From NCBI GenBank assembly GCA_027382625.1, contig JAJKFJ010020725.1, positions 62,001-126,000 on the forward strand: a stretch of DNA of 64,000 nucleotides, given 5' to 3'. The notes under the pieces were generated by a model, which was not told where the DNA came from, did no database searches, and saw only the letters and a list, made by a program, of their open reading frames with translations. Source of the stretch: Tetmemena sp. SeJ-2015 (Eukaryota; Ciliophora; Spirotrichea; Sporadotrichida; Oxytrichidae). Position 1 is the first letter of the stretch; each line of letters begins with the position of its first letter. This document shows, one piece after another, positions 20,445-32,492 of this stretch. Position numbers and translations under genes: made by a program.

Positions 20445-23400
20445 TCAGTTAGGATATTAAGCTCCTCCACCCTACTTTTTGAAATTTGCATTTTTCTAAT
20501 TGTGGTGGCCACCTCTACTTTAGCCTCCACGGCCTCCTCTGCCACCTCTTCCTCCTCTACTTCCTCTACCTCTGTAGTTTCCATTTCCTTCTCCCTCCTC
20601 ATCATCGTTATCGTAATTATCGTAATCTCTTCTAGGTGGTAATCTCTCTTGTTGATTTTCTCTTTGAGAAGTTTCGGATTTATAGCTATCATAGTTATTC
20701 TCTATGTCCTAACCTTCAAGAGGATTGGTGCTAGTGTAATAAACTATTACGGTAAGTATGGATTGCATAGAGGATTAAAGTGAATAATTATCATTTATCT
20801 ATCTTTCTCCTCTCCCTCTCTATAGTAGAACTCATTATAGCCCCTACCTCTGCCGGAGCCTCTTTGGCCACCTCTGTTTCCTCTGTTGCTTTGGCCCGTA
20901 TCCACCTCCTCTCTATCCTCCTCTACTTTATCCACCTCTCCTATTTCCTTCATAGTCTCCTCTCTCACCTTCGTTATTTTATCTGTCTCTTCTTTCCTCT
21001 TACCTACTCTCATCATTCTAACCTTTAGGCTAGTACTTCTACTAATACTCATTCCCTCTGTTGTTATCTTATCTGCCCCCTCTCTGGCCTTAATATCCTC
21101 CTCTATTATCTCTCTAATCTCTATTCTCCCTGTTATCTCTATTATCTCTATTGTCTCTGTTATCTCTCTGTTAAGGCTCTCTTCTCTCATTATCTTGACC
21201 ACGCCTATCCTACTTTTGATTGGCTTAGTTCCTAGCTCCTCCTTGAGAAGCAGAAGACTACTACTACTTGCTCTGCTATCTCTCTTGCTCTCTGAGCCTC
21301 TCTTTCTCTTATTGCTGCTGCTGAAGTTTTACTCGCTTCTCATCCTCTTGGAAAAGGTAATCCACATCGTTATCACCTTCAAGTCCCTCCAGTAATTTCT
21401 CAACATCTCCTATATCGTCCTCATCCTCATCTTCACTTTCATTTTGAATTGCGGCTTACTATTTGCCACCCTTCTTCCCGGTAGATGGCTGTTGCTTTGA
21501 AGTAGTCTGTTTTTTATCAGTCTTTTGCAAAATTTTGCTCGTCTGAATCTAACTACTGAGTTAAATACAAAGGCTCTTATAAAATAGGCTCTTAGTTTCT
21601 CTTTTTCAGCTTGCTTACTTTCATTCTGAGCCTCGTCTTCGTTATCAGAGCTAGACTCTCCACCTTGCGCTCTTTTCTTTGGTTTCTGTCCTTCTCTATT
21701 TCTATTTCTATCCTCCATACAGATTCTGATCATCGAAATCATCTTCATACTACATATGCTCAGCAAGATAGAGCATCTTGCGTTTCAGCTCTTTCTCTTC
21801 TGCTTCATCTCCACCTTCCTTTTGCCTTTATTGCTCCATAGCCCTTAGATGCTCATCATAGTAGCGCTAGTTTTTAGTCTGTCTCTTCTTTGATACTCCA
21901 GTCTCGAACTCACCCATCATATACTGCTTCAAAAGCTCGCTCTAGTGCTTGTGGTATACTTTTACTGATGGCTTAGATTAGATAAACTAATGGAAACACA
22001 GCGAAGAAATACTTTATTCATGTGTGTCTTAGTTTAGAAGGTACAGTTGTATCAATCTACTCTGATTCTTGAGCTGAGGAGTGCTTGTTATCAACAACCA
22101 CTACTTGATAGTCGTCTTTTGGAATGTTACCACTTAGAAGTTAATCCAGTGAACGGTCAAAGTTTTTCGCATTCTTCAAGTAGATTTGCTAACAGATTTC
22201 TTTCTTGATAGTGTTTCCAAGCATTTCATAGAGGGATGAAATGTTCTATTGATCTTGTAAAGTCAAGTTATCTTGCTTCTTTTGATCTTAGGTTGAGCTC
22301 TTTAAAACATAGAAGACTAAATCAATCATAAATAACTCTACTATCCTTTCTAAGAGTTAGCAGCTACTATAGCGCTGATCTTTTAAACTTGCACCTTCGA
22401 GCCTTACATCAAAGACTGAACTATAATTTTGAGAAACTCCTTGTCCCCATCAGGTAGGAACCTATCTTCAATATTTTCGATGCTCTCTAGTAAGTTCACT
22501 CTCTTCAAAATGCGAGTGAGGAAAAATGTGCCTTGAGACTGTTTAGATGAGGAGCCTTTGATGTCCATCTGCAGGGAAATATAGTTTTACTGCTTTCCTA
22601 ATACTTCTTTCGACAACTCAGAGTTTCCAGTAGAAGCTAAGATGAATAATTTCAGCTATTGAGCGATCTAGTTTTGAACCAAGGCAAAACTGACACTATG
22701 TTGACCTATCATTTTAAGAAGTACACGAGTTTAAAATTGAAATTTAGAGTTAAGATACCACACGCAGTTTGCATGCAAAGTTTCTTGATAGTCTGAATTT
22801 CAGCAGCAAATGTAAATCCTTGAAGTTTAATTTAAAGATAAAATTTTAAAGCTTCCTAATACTAGCATCTGAGCTATTATCCTTTTTGAGTACTGGTATA
22901 AAGATCTTGAGTTTATCTTGAAGGTCTCTTTTCATTTGCATTGTTAAGCAGTAGGCATTAGCAAGATAAATTAGGGAGTTAGTGCCTCTCAATGAATCAA
23001 GAACCTAACTAGGAAAAGTTGAAGTTAGTAAGTTGAAAGTGCTTAGTAACTGATTATTGATATAAATCACTAATTTACTTTAACTCAGTATAGTCGGTAA
23101 GGAAATCAAGAATGGTTTACTCAAGCTCGCTCTTTGTCATCTCTTTTATATGCTCACCCTTAATCATAGCTTGAATAGTTGCATACTCTTTGAAAGTTTT
23201 CTTTACTTGTGTGACCATTAGATCCACACTTTCCTTGAAGTCTTGCACAAATCTCTTATCGGCCTCAAAAAGATTATCTATGATTGACTGTACTATCTGA
23301 GGATTAGATTTTCCATAAACTGCTGCCAGATCGAGGAGTTTCGCCATGTCAAGCAGCCATGAGTCGTAGACAAGTTTCTAATAGAAACCCAAACTCATGA

Positions 23401-24254
23401 AGTTTTCCTCAGATTCACGCACGACACTCATCCTGTAGAAAATCTTTAAACTACAAGTAGAGATATGACTTAAGTGAATATAAGACAGATTTAGGTTTAG
23501 GACTAAACTGAGCAACTTGCTCATGACTCGCTTTATTTCTTCATGAACATTTGAAGCAGGCTTGCTGCTCCTGAAGCTGCTCTCGTTTGCATACAAATCC
23601 ATGAACTGCAACTTAATCAAATACTAAACCAATAAGCAACTACAAATTAACTTGTAGATGTCGTTATACTTTCTAATGTTCTTCAGGAAGTCATCCAAGA
23701 ATTGAGATATCTCGTCTAACTTGCTAAGGACACCCCAGAATTAGCAGAACCTCAGAGTAGACACAAACTCGAGATCTCTACTTAGCTATCTCAGCAAGAA
23801 CAGGAGCTCTTAATCTTCTAAGAGATCGCGCTCTTCCTGATTGCTAAAAGCCTCCAACCTTGAGAAATAAGCATCTACCAGTTTGTTGTCCAAGCTGAAG
23901 AAACTTTGAATGTGAAAGTCAATCTTCATTTCTCAACAAAGTAATGAAATATGTAATCTCTGATTACTGATTGAGGTTTGCATTAGTTGTGGCTTGGGAA
24001 TTTTGAACAATTAAGTTTAGTGAGAACTTTTAGATCTCCTCCTCGCATCGGAAGCTGCCCTCAACCTAGGAACTACCTTAGGCCTGAGATGAGCTCTATG
24101 CGTTACTCTTGGCATTTGCAGAAGTATCTTTTCCACCTGGCTACTGTGCTTGATGGAATTCCTTCTCCTGCTGTTTCTTCACTTACTGATTGTTGAATGA
24201 TTAAAGGTCACCTGAGACCACCTTAATCTGCTTCTTCCCTTTCCTTGGTGGCAT
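20445..24254 (-). CDS. ASCC2: ASCC2-like protein with C-terminal RGG domain
   Basis: Relative of activating signal cointegrator 1 complex subunit 2 (ribosome-quality-control/DNA-repair helicase complex). It starts MPPRKGKKQIKVVSGDLQSF (ATG 24254). A conserved N-terminal region follows: FFSLDNKLVDAYFSRLEAF, FCQFWGVLSKLDEISQFLDD and KLLDLAAVYGKSNPQIVQSI with IDNLFEADKRFVQDF, which aligns with human ASCC2 around its ILDLCVLFGKGN motif. The tail has KKRQTKNQRYYDEHLRAMEQ and YEDDFDDQNLYGG (like the DEYDD block), then acidic DEDEDDIGDVEKLLEGL. It ends in long RDN repeats and RGG boxes (GRGSRGGRGGRGGRGGQSRG) at TGA 20445-20447. Several frame changes mark IESs. One near 20.88 kb is explained by a single extra G in GGG, so it may be a sequence error. 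Confidence 0.75.
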
Positions 24255-24510
24255 TTCACTTTACTAATAGTAATTAATATTCCATTTCCACCTTAAATTA
24301 TTCTGCGTTTAAAAATAGAATAGAGATTAATATACCGCAGTAAATTGTTTTTTTTTTTGAAATAGCAATAATTGTCAAACCAATGCATTAATTTTGTTAG
24401 TTTGACCTACTTGTTGCTAAGATATAGTAGATGATAGAGTGAATTATATAATTATAAGTGAAATAAATAAAAAAGAAAAATTGCGAAAGTAAGGTTCCAA
24501 AAGTAATAAA

Positions 24511-27500
24511 ATGAAAGGAGGAGGAATATCTCACCTATCACTTTCCAATAAGGGATCACCCGATAAACCACCCAAACCACTTACAAACCAATCCTCTACT
24601 AGTCTAAACTAGAGAGATAAGTATCTATAGAATAGCTCAAATGCGCAGAGAAACTAATGTTTAAGGTGATTATTTTTTAGAACTAGAATCCACATCACAG
24701 CTCTCATAATTCAAATAAGCTTTTGTTGAAAGGATCGCAGAGCTTAAAGTTAGACCACTCGGCTTCGCCACTCAAGAGAACGTAGAATCTGCTCAGAACC
24801 ATAACAAAGCCCTGAGTTTATTTTTAATGCATAACTGGAATGAACGAATCCTCGCCTTCAATCGCTCACGAGAAGGATTCGTTCTTGTTACGAGAGAATT
24901 ACCAAAGACAACAAGATCGGCTTCATTTGCATTCTAATAGGATCAGAGAAGTGGCAATAGGAGGTGACAGAACAGGAAACACAGTAGAGTTAATTGGCCA
25001 ATTCAAGCAGTCGCAGATATCTTCGTTTTCCAACCAGAGTCTATCCTCGCTTGGAGAAAGGGGAGATGTTGGAGATGATGGCGACTCCTTAGCTAATTAT
25101 GATGAGGACGAGGCTCTTTCTAATTCTGATAATATGTTCTAGCCATCTCGGGAGCATGACAGATTTGAGGGCAAACTCAAAACTTAGCCAGGCTCAAGGC
25201 CTTACATGGCAAAGAAGACTCAGCAGATAAATGCGGTTCATTAGTCTGCCGTTCTAAGCAAGCAAATTTCGGTCAATTCCTCGCAAAACTTAGATCTCTT
25301 ATCACTTTCTCTCAATTAAATGTTGCAGTCTCAACAGCTTCAAACCAATCCCAATGATTCAAATTTCCAAATTCCAAAGGTATTCAATTTTTAATTTTAT
25401 AAGGGGAGTGAATGGAAAAATGCCCCGCTCTTCGGCTTTAATTTTCATGAGAAGCAGGGAAGTAAGTTTTAGCCAAGACTTAGTCTCGGAAAGCAGGAGT
25501 AAAAATTCAATGGAGCAAGTGGTAATTTAAATCCTAATGAAAGTCAAGTCAGTTCTCTTTTGCATGCTAAGCCGATTCAATCTAAGCCAAAGTAGTAAAT
25601 GCCATAGCAAAATGAACATGCTTAATAAAGTATATTGCTTTATATCTTATTGAATTTTCTAAACTGGATGATAGTGAGACTGGGGAGGGCGAAGGATTTG
25701 ACTTTAACTTTAACAGTAGCTAGATGTTTTAAAGTAGCTAATACTAGAGAATAAATTAGAGAGATGGGAGTAGCTTGATGGACTATGAAAAGTTTATGCA
25801 TGGCAATATTGACTATGGAGACTTAATAACTGCTAACGATGAATCAAATAAGAATGAACAAAAAATCAACTAGAAAGCTTAGAAAATATCATAAAACAAA
25901 AAAGATAAGCCTCTTTAGAAACTTTAAATGTATAAAAAATAATTTCATTCCCAGAAAAATATGCATTTTGTGAATATATTTTAAAACAGTAGAGCTCCAA
26001 AAACTAGAATAATGTTGTGAAATTGATTGGAAGTATCCAAAATTACTTTCTGCTAACTCTTTTTTTAAATCAGTCTTTAGCAAATGGGAACCATAGAAAT
26101 ATAGGAAGTGCCGGAGGGAATTTACACATTTCCTCATCCCTGTAAAATGACTATTAAAATTATTCCTAGAGTTAAGGGCACACCCTTTTGATAGATATGA
26201 CAAGAAAGAAAGAATAAAATGCTGGACTCTATTAGGGTTAAAGTAGTTCAAGACCTCAAAAATTGATGCATCAATACAACATACTTATGGATTTAATTTA
26301 TAAGTATAATCTATCTGGCTTAAATAGTTTTTATGGACCAGGAAATCAAATGACTACACCAGGTTAAGAGGGATAAACAAAGCACTCCATTACTAGCTCC
26401 ATCTTAGTGCACCTTGCTAGAAGAATAACTAAAGAAAGGAACATCAACAGGGGTCATTGAAAGCGGAAATGGAAGTGGCTAGAGCAAGTCTTCAAATCAG
26501 AACAATACAGTTTTAGTAAACGCATCAGCTATTTAAAGACATGAGTCCAATGATTATGCATTTTTTTCTTAAATGATCAAAAAGGGAGGATAAAGCACAA
26601 AATATCTCCTCGTTCTGGTTAAAGCAAAAACTCAAAGACAAATTCTAAGAAAAACTAGGGCTAAATATACAAGAAAGTTAACATTAAATTAATGCTAGTT
26701 CATTATATTTCAATTTTAACAACTCATCTTCAAAGACTAATGGGACTCTAACTCGAACTTTAATGGACCCTTCTGCGTCAGGAAAAGATTTTTATACTTT
26801 AAGAATATAATTTCCATTTTTAGGGTTCAAAGGGTAGTCTTATAATCTTAAGCATAAATACCTAAAAATCCCAATTTCCAATAGAAACTGCAAAGAATCC
26901 TCTAAGCACGACTAACAAGCAACTGAATACTCTAAAAATGCTGAATTAAAGTTCTAATTTAGGACCGAATAACGCAAAAAATGTCGCTCATTAGGACTTA
27001 ATTATGTTTTTATCAACTTAGCGGCTAGTCAGAGAAATTATAAAATGGTCGACGAAAAGAAGGAGTAAAATAAAGCTTTAAGCAAGTTGCTTATTTAGAT
27101 CTATAAGTTAATTTAATTTATAAAAATGAAGTGAAAATATTATTTCCTCATAAGTATCAGATACTCTAGTTGCTTGTCCCTCAGTTATAGCTATCGAAAA
27201 TGATCCTCTGTTGAGTCCATAGTGGCCCATTTCGTAAGAAGTTTATGAAAGCTAGACTCAGTCATATCAATAAGAGCTAGAAAATAAGTCCCTTCTTGAG
27301 AGGCAGAATGCTTTAGCAGACTCTCAATTTAACACCATAAAGCACCAGCCAATCATTCAGTAGAAGAATAAAATGAGCAAGAACTCCTCCTCTTTTGTAA
27401 ATAGCGCAAACTTTTATCCTCCAATTGCGCTATAGAAAACTGAAGAGTAAAAGTAGAGTAAGTCTGACCAGAAAACGCCGCAACAGCATTCCAAGATTCA

Positions 27501-30500
27501 AAAAAGTGCAAGGTCTACTATTACCTAACAGGACTTAACCTTAAAAGAAACGCTCTCTAATATTTAAAGCCCAGTTAAGGATGAATAAATCCCTTAGGTC
27601 ACTCACCATCCTTTGAACTAACTTACTGATGCAAGTCTGGGAAGTATTCTGGGATTAGGGATAAGCTTGGAAAGTTAGCTAGAAATGGGAAAGATACTTT
27701 AAACAACGACTCCAAAGCAATTTATTGGAGGCATTGACAGATCTAGATAAATAACTGTGGCATTTCAAGGTCCTGAGGGTAAAAGATCGCCCCTAAAATA
27801 GAATCATGAGAGAAATACATCATAGAATGAGAATAAGAAGTTGGGAAACTTTGGAAACAAGCTTGATATATCCCAACCATCTAAGAAATTCGCAACTCGT
27901 GGGGAGATTGTTGAATAGTCAAAGACTCAACTTTAATCTCCTTAGAAAGTTATGAGAGATCTTTCGATTGAGGGAGCTACAAAAAGATCACCTATAAACT
28001 AAAGAGGAGTATAGATCTACAACTCTTCACAGGTAGTAGTTGGAGGCAGGAATGCTATTGATAAATCTTCCCCACTAAATAGTCACAGAGAAATCCATGC
28101 AAGTATCGTATCATAAGGTAATGGTAGTGGAAGTCCACTTTAACTTATGGATCATTTAGCCGCCTTCAGAAAGAAGGACAGTTTGGGGGAATCGGAACTG
28201 GAGTAAGTAGTGCTAATTTCTCTAGCGGAGTTGGAAGTTACTTAACTAAGAACAAGTTGCAAATCAACAATTTCAGTCTTAATTAAGGCTTTAGTAATCA
28301 AATATAAACTCCGACAGGGTCTTACCAGCATAAAAATTAGCTTAATCCTGGCCAAAAACACACAGTTTATTTTTTAAGTTGTTAAGAGCTCCTCCCAGAG
28401 TGACTTAAAATAAGGATTCAAGAAAATTGAACAAGTTTCAAATAAGGGTGCTTAGGATGTGAGGGAACTCTCAGTCAAGAAAAGCTTGCTAGCTTAAGAT
28501 AGCCTCAGAAGAGGAAATTCAAGTAATATGAAAGCTAGTTAACCCTTTACAGGAGGTTTCAACAATATGCCTCTTACTAAATAAAGTCCAGTAAATGTCA
28601 ATAAAAGAGTATAGATAAATGAGCTGTCTCAATAAAACTTTGTCAACTATTATAAGAATAAGATAGCTAACAATAATCCAGCAGTCTTCCAAAATCTTCC
28701 TGCCTCGAATTAGCCCCTGAAGGCTCTAGAGCAAACATAGCCCTAATTTTTAATGTAGACTTCAATCTCAGATGTAAAGGAAATGACTTTCAATTTAGCC
28801 AATAAGCCTAGAGACGGTGGCTATGTTAAAGATTCTTAAATACCTCTTTCGACTCTCAATCATCATATGATCGCCTCTCCCAAACCAATAGCAGCTCCTA
28901 TACTAGTAAACTTCTCAATTGAGGATAATGATTTGAGCGGCAATATAATTGCCAAGTAGAGATCTCTTACAAAGCAAAATCCTTTTAACAAAGGTGAGGT
29001 ATAAACTCTTCACAGTGAAACTGCCGAAGATACTATGGGCAGAAACTCTTTAACTCCTAAGATAAATTATTTGGAGGGCTGCGAAATCCAAAACCTAAAG
29101 GCCTAAATATCACCTATTAAGAAATCTGAAAAGGATAGGGTGCAAAATATAGAGTAAACATAATCTTAAGTACTAGACTCAGCTGTGGACTATAGTTGGA
29201 ATGAGAGTAGCTCATTTTTTAGTAAGGTTAAAAATCTATTTAGGAGAAACACTAATGTTATGCTTGCTTAACCTGCGTTTTCTCCTCAAGATTAAAAAGG
29301 GGCGAATACTATAAAAGCTGATCATCAATTTACTGATGATGCAATTCAAGTATCTGCTCCCACTATTTTCGTAATCTCTGAAAATAGAGCAACAAAACAT
29401 AATGGGAGACCTATTCTGAACGATAGTGGTACAGACTATATTCCTAAATAGATGAGTGCGCATCTCTTTCATGATTTGTAGTCTCCTATAATGAATGAGA
29501 ATCACCCAAACAAAGATGAACAGAGTTCAAACCATATAGTGATTCGAGAGGACTATACTTTGAGAAACGATAGCAGTATGGAAAATTTGCAATAGTATTA
29601 AAAATTGAGTCACTCTTAATTAAGTATGGGAGGAGATAGAACGAACAGAAAGCATCTTTTGTTCAGCGGAGCAGTTAAATCTAGTCCTCTCTAGAATAAC
29701 TTCAAAGAAATTCAATAAAAGATTACTGAAAAGAAAATAGAGAGCTAAACTTAGAATCATGAAGCTATTTTCAGTTGTTCCTGCCCACGATAGGATGGAA
29801 TAAATTATGCTTGCTCAAGGGCCTTGAAGTGGTTCCATGATCTCAATAAAAAACACAAAGGAGAGTTTGAATTTGAAATATTAGATCTCTTAATTAACTA
29901 AAATTGTCTTAGTTTGATCTTGGAAGGATGAAGGAGCTTTACTTATCTCTAATAGACTGCAGTGAATGTAGCAACTATGAAGAATAAATTAACAAAGATC
30001 TAAACAGGACTTTCCCTAAATGTCCTCAATTTTAAGACTTGTCAGGATAGAGATAACTCAAAAGGGTTTTGCTTGCATTTTCAAAGTATGATCCTATCCT
30101 GGGATACGTCTCTTAAAATTATATTTCAATTTTCAAGTCTAGGGAATGAATTTCATCGTGGGCTCTATGCTTTATCACTGTAACGAAGAGATAGCTTTTT
30201 GGATGTTCGTTTCTCTGATTGAGGAGTTTGAGATTCGAGATATCTATGAGCCTAATCTTCCAGGAATGTACAAGCACTGCTACGTGATTGATAAATTACA
30301 ACAGATTCATTTGAAAGAGCTCCATACTCACTTCTAATAGTTCAATATTGAGGTTTAAATGTATGCTTCAGATTGGATCTTCTGTCTTTTCTCGAATATA
30401 ATTCCACTTCAGTTTATGGCAGACTTTTATGACGAGTTTTTCAGTAATGGGTGGCCCTACTTCTATAAATTCTGTCTCTCTATGCTAGAAGTGTTTAAGG

Positions 30501-31202
30501 ATAAACTTTTGAAGGAGGATGAGTTTTCTGGGATACTCAACCATATTAAGTTCAAGACTCCCGAGAAAGTTCATAATGCAAATGCTACAGCTGCTTTTAT
30601 AATCATACTCTAAATTAATATGGCTTTATAAGAAGGAGAGATTATAGTTGAGGGGAGTAGTTTTCAAAACAGTCACTCTCCTTCTAAAAAGGTTTCATAT
30701 TAAAGCACTCTCTTATAAGTCTATCTTATAAATTGATTCATCGTTTTAGAACTCAGGTAATCGATTAGGCTCTATTAGAAATCAATCTAGCACTTAAAGC
30801 TAAGAGATGTTAGCAGACTAGAAAGATTAAAATCACAAGATGAAAGTGGGTGGTACATAAGTTGTTTCAGGACAACCTCCTCAAAACGCATAGCCACTTA
30901 AAACATAAGAAGAACCTGCCATAATCAAACAAGGTTAGAGAAGTTGGATCTCAAAATTCGTTAATCTTATCTCCACTAACTTATTTTCTATAAAACAGAG
31001 AGAGTTGTAATTTCTTTTTAACAAAGAGGGGATATGGCAAAGAATTTTCGACAAAAGTGAAACTTGGAAAATCACGGAGGAAAATATAAAGCAACTTGTG
31101 AATGAATATCAAGATAAGCTGAAGAGTCAGCTAGAAGTAAGTATCGTTAATGAAGAGAGAACTCCTAAGAGAAGCCCAAATTATCTTATAAAGGCAAATT
31201 GA
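24511..31202 (+). CDS. Long disordered protein with C-terminal TBC (Rab-GAP) domain
   Basis: Starts MKGGGISHLSLSNKGSPDKP. About 1,700 residues of Ser/Asn/Gln-rich disordered sequence follow (for example DRTGNTVELIGQFKQSQISS, GEGFDFNFNSSQMFQSSQYQ). A TBC domain then begins near 29.8 kb: KDLNRTFPKCPQF, LLAFSKYDPILGYV-QGMNFI, VGSMLYHCNEEIAFWMFVSL, MYKHCYVIDKLQQIHLKEL, YASDWIFCLFSNIIPLQFMA and DEFFSNGWPYFYKFCLSML. The YxQ glutamine finger is present, encoded by TAG and reached only after an IES with pointer GTCT (30108-30111, 30137-30140) is removed. An arginine finger is less clear. IESs with pointers TAGAAT and ATAAC near the start remove an in-frame TGA. The C-terminus reads REL, then FLFNKEGIWQRIFDKSETWK, to TGA 31200-31202. 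Likely acts on a Rab GTPase in membrane traffic or cilia. Confidence 0.8.
24634..24689 (+). other. IES in the TBC gene, pointer TAGAAT
   Basis: TAGAAT occurs at 24628-24633 and 24684-24689. Deleting one copy and the spacer joins DKYLQN to PHHSSHNSNKLLLKGS in frame. It competes with an alternative reading that starts at ATG 24641. Confidence 0.6.
24806..24835 (+). other. IES in the TBC gene, pointer ATAAC, contains TGA
   Basis: ATAAC at 24801-24805 and 24831-24835. The 30 bp removed include the only TGA in this frame. The result reads NLLRTITGMNESSPSIAHEK. Confidence 0.65.
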
Positions 31203-31374
31203 AACTAAATAGATAAGAAATCAAAAATAATATAGCAGGTAGTAAGGTATATTCTCTTTTTAAAATTGGCTCAATTAGAGTACTTTTATTAAAACTTGAA
31301 AATACGAGTAAGAATAGATGTTGATTTTAATTCTACACTTAATTTGCATGTAATGAGATAGCCTATTCCTTTTA

Positions 31375-32391
31375 TCATAGTTCTCCCTTTTGTAGCATTT
31401 CATGTCCTGCCTCCATATCTTAATGCATATTCTTTTCTACCTCACCCTCTATGACTTTTGAGAATTAGTCAACATCAAAATCTTCCTCCTTAACATAGCT
31501 CTCAAATATCACTCTAAAATGATTTTATGGGAGCGAATGTATGAAAATAATGAAAATAATTATATCTCTATAACTTTAAATGAGCCATTAGGTATCCATA
31601 TTTGAACTTAGTATTAAATAAGTTCAAGGAATCACACCAAATTTTAATTTAGAATTAACTCACTAAATTAAAAAGGAACTATATTCATAGCTTTTAAGGA
31701 TGTAAAACTATGCTCTTCAAAAATATATAATCAAATGGGTCTCAAAGACTTATAAATCAATCATTAAAGGTAAATAAAATAACCAGTATAATTATTTAGC
31801 CATCGTAAAACTATAAAATATAGACAATTTTTTTAACTTTTAAATTAAACATATTTTAATTAATACTTTCATACAATCTGTGACAATCAAACATAATCTA
31901 AATTATATTCCTTTTTCGATTGAATCAAATAGCTTGTAGCCTTTTTCAAATTTCCTAATGCAGTTCTTTCCACATTATATTTCCTTGGCCTTAAGAAGGG
32001 AAGGTACCTTCTCCTCTCCCTTACCTCCTGTAGTATTTTCTGAGTTAGTCTAATTCCATATGTTAGTCTCCTGAGACTTGAAACCTATCACATTCTTTAA
32101 TAAGCCACTTAATTTAATGAAACCAAACTCGTCTTTTGAAGAAGGATCATAGGTATAGAAATCATCCATCTAGATGCACATGTTAGTGCACTTTGCGTAT
32201 ATTTTAAGCACCCAGTCAGAGTAAAGAGCACGATCATACTTGGTTTTATTGTCTTCAAGTGTCTTCATGAGAATCTAGTGGAAGTTTTCTGAATTCTTGG
32301 GTCTTCCATCAAACATACCCTTCATCGTCTCTTTATGCTTGCCCTTCATTTCCTCTGAAACCTCTGGCTGCTGATACTACCTTCGACTCAT
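31375..32391 (-). CDS. Twin-CX3C (small-Tim-like) protein, extended
   Basis: Starts MSRRQYQQPEVSEEMKGKHK at 32391. It contains YAKCTNMCIQMDD, later KLSGLLKNVIGFKSQE, then QCGKNCIRKFEKGYKLFDSI. It ends ESYVKEEDFDVDQFSKVIEG ... HEMLQKGEL at TGA 31375. Two C-x3-C motifs followed by aromatic helices recall the Tim9/Tim10/DDP chaperones of the mitochondrial intermembrane space. The spacing between the motifs is several times the usual 11-16 residues, and the protein (about 235 residues) is about twice family length. A roughly 400 bp IES with pointer ATAT (31506-31509, 31905-31908) lies between EKGI and FESYVK. Family assignment is tentative. Confidence 0.5.
31510..31908 (-). other. Large IES (about 400 bp), pointer ATAT
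   Basis: AT-rich, without coding similarity, and flanked by ATAT. Excision fuses two open minus-strand frames exactly (GI-FESYVKEEDF). The pointer is short and AT-only, so the exact ends are uncertain. Confidence 0.55.
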
Positions 32392-32492
32392 TTTATTCTC
32401 TCTAGAATTTGCTTTAAGTTGATTTATAATTTAAAGACAACCAGTGATTGCAGAAATTAAAGAAGTCATAGTTTAAAATTTATGTTCAAGAG

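Noticed and set aside
20795..21395. Plus- and minus-strand open frames of 135 and 169 codons (Ile/Glu-rich and Leu/Ser-rich)
   Set aside because: They are other-frame shadows of the RDN/RGG repeats of the ASCC2-like tail; repetitive DNA leaves all frames open.
24641..24975. Alternative start of the TBC gene at ATG 24641, joined through an AATC repeat
   Set aside because: It needs a different, shorter pointer and leaves the upstream 24511 frame unexplained. The TAGAAT/ATAAC solution keeps one frame throughout and removes the TGA.
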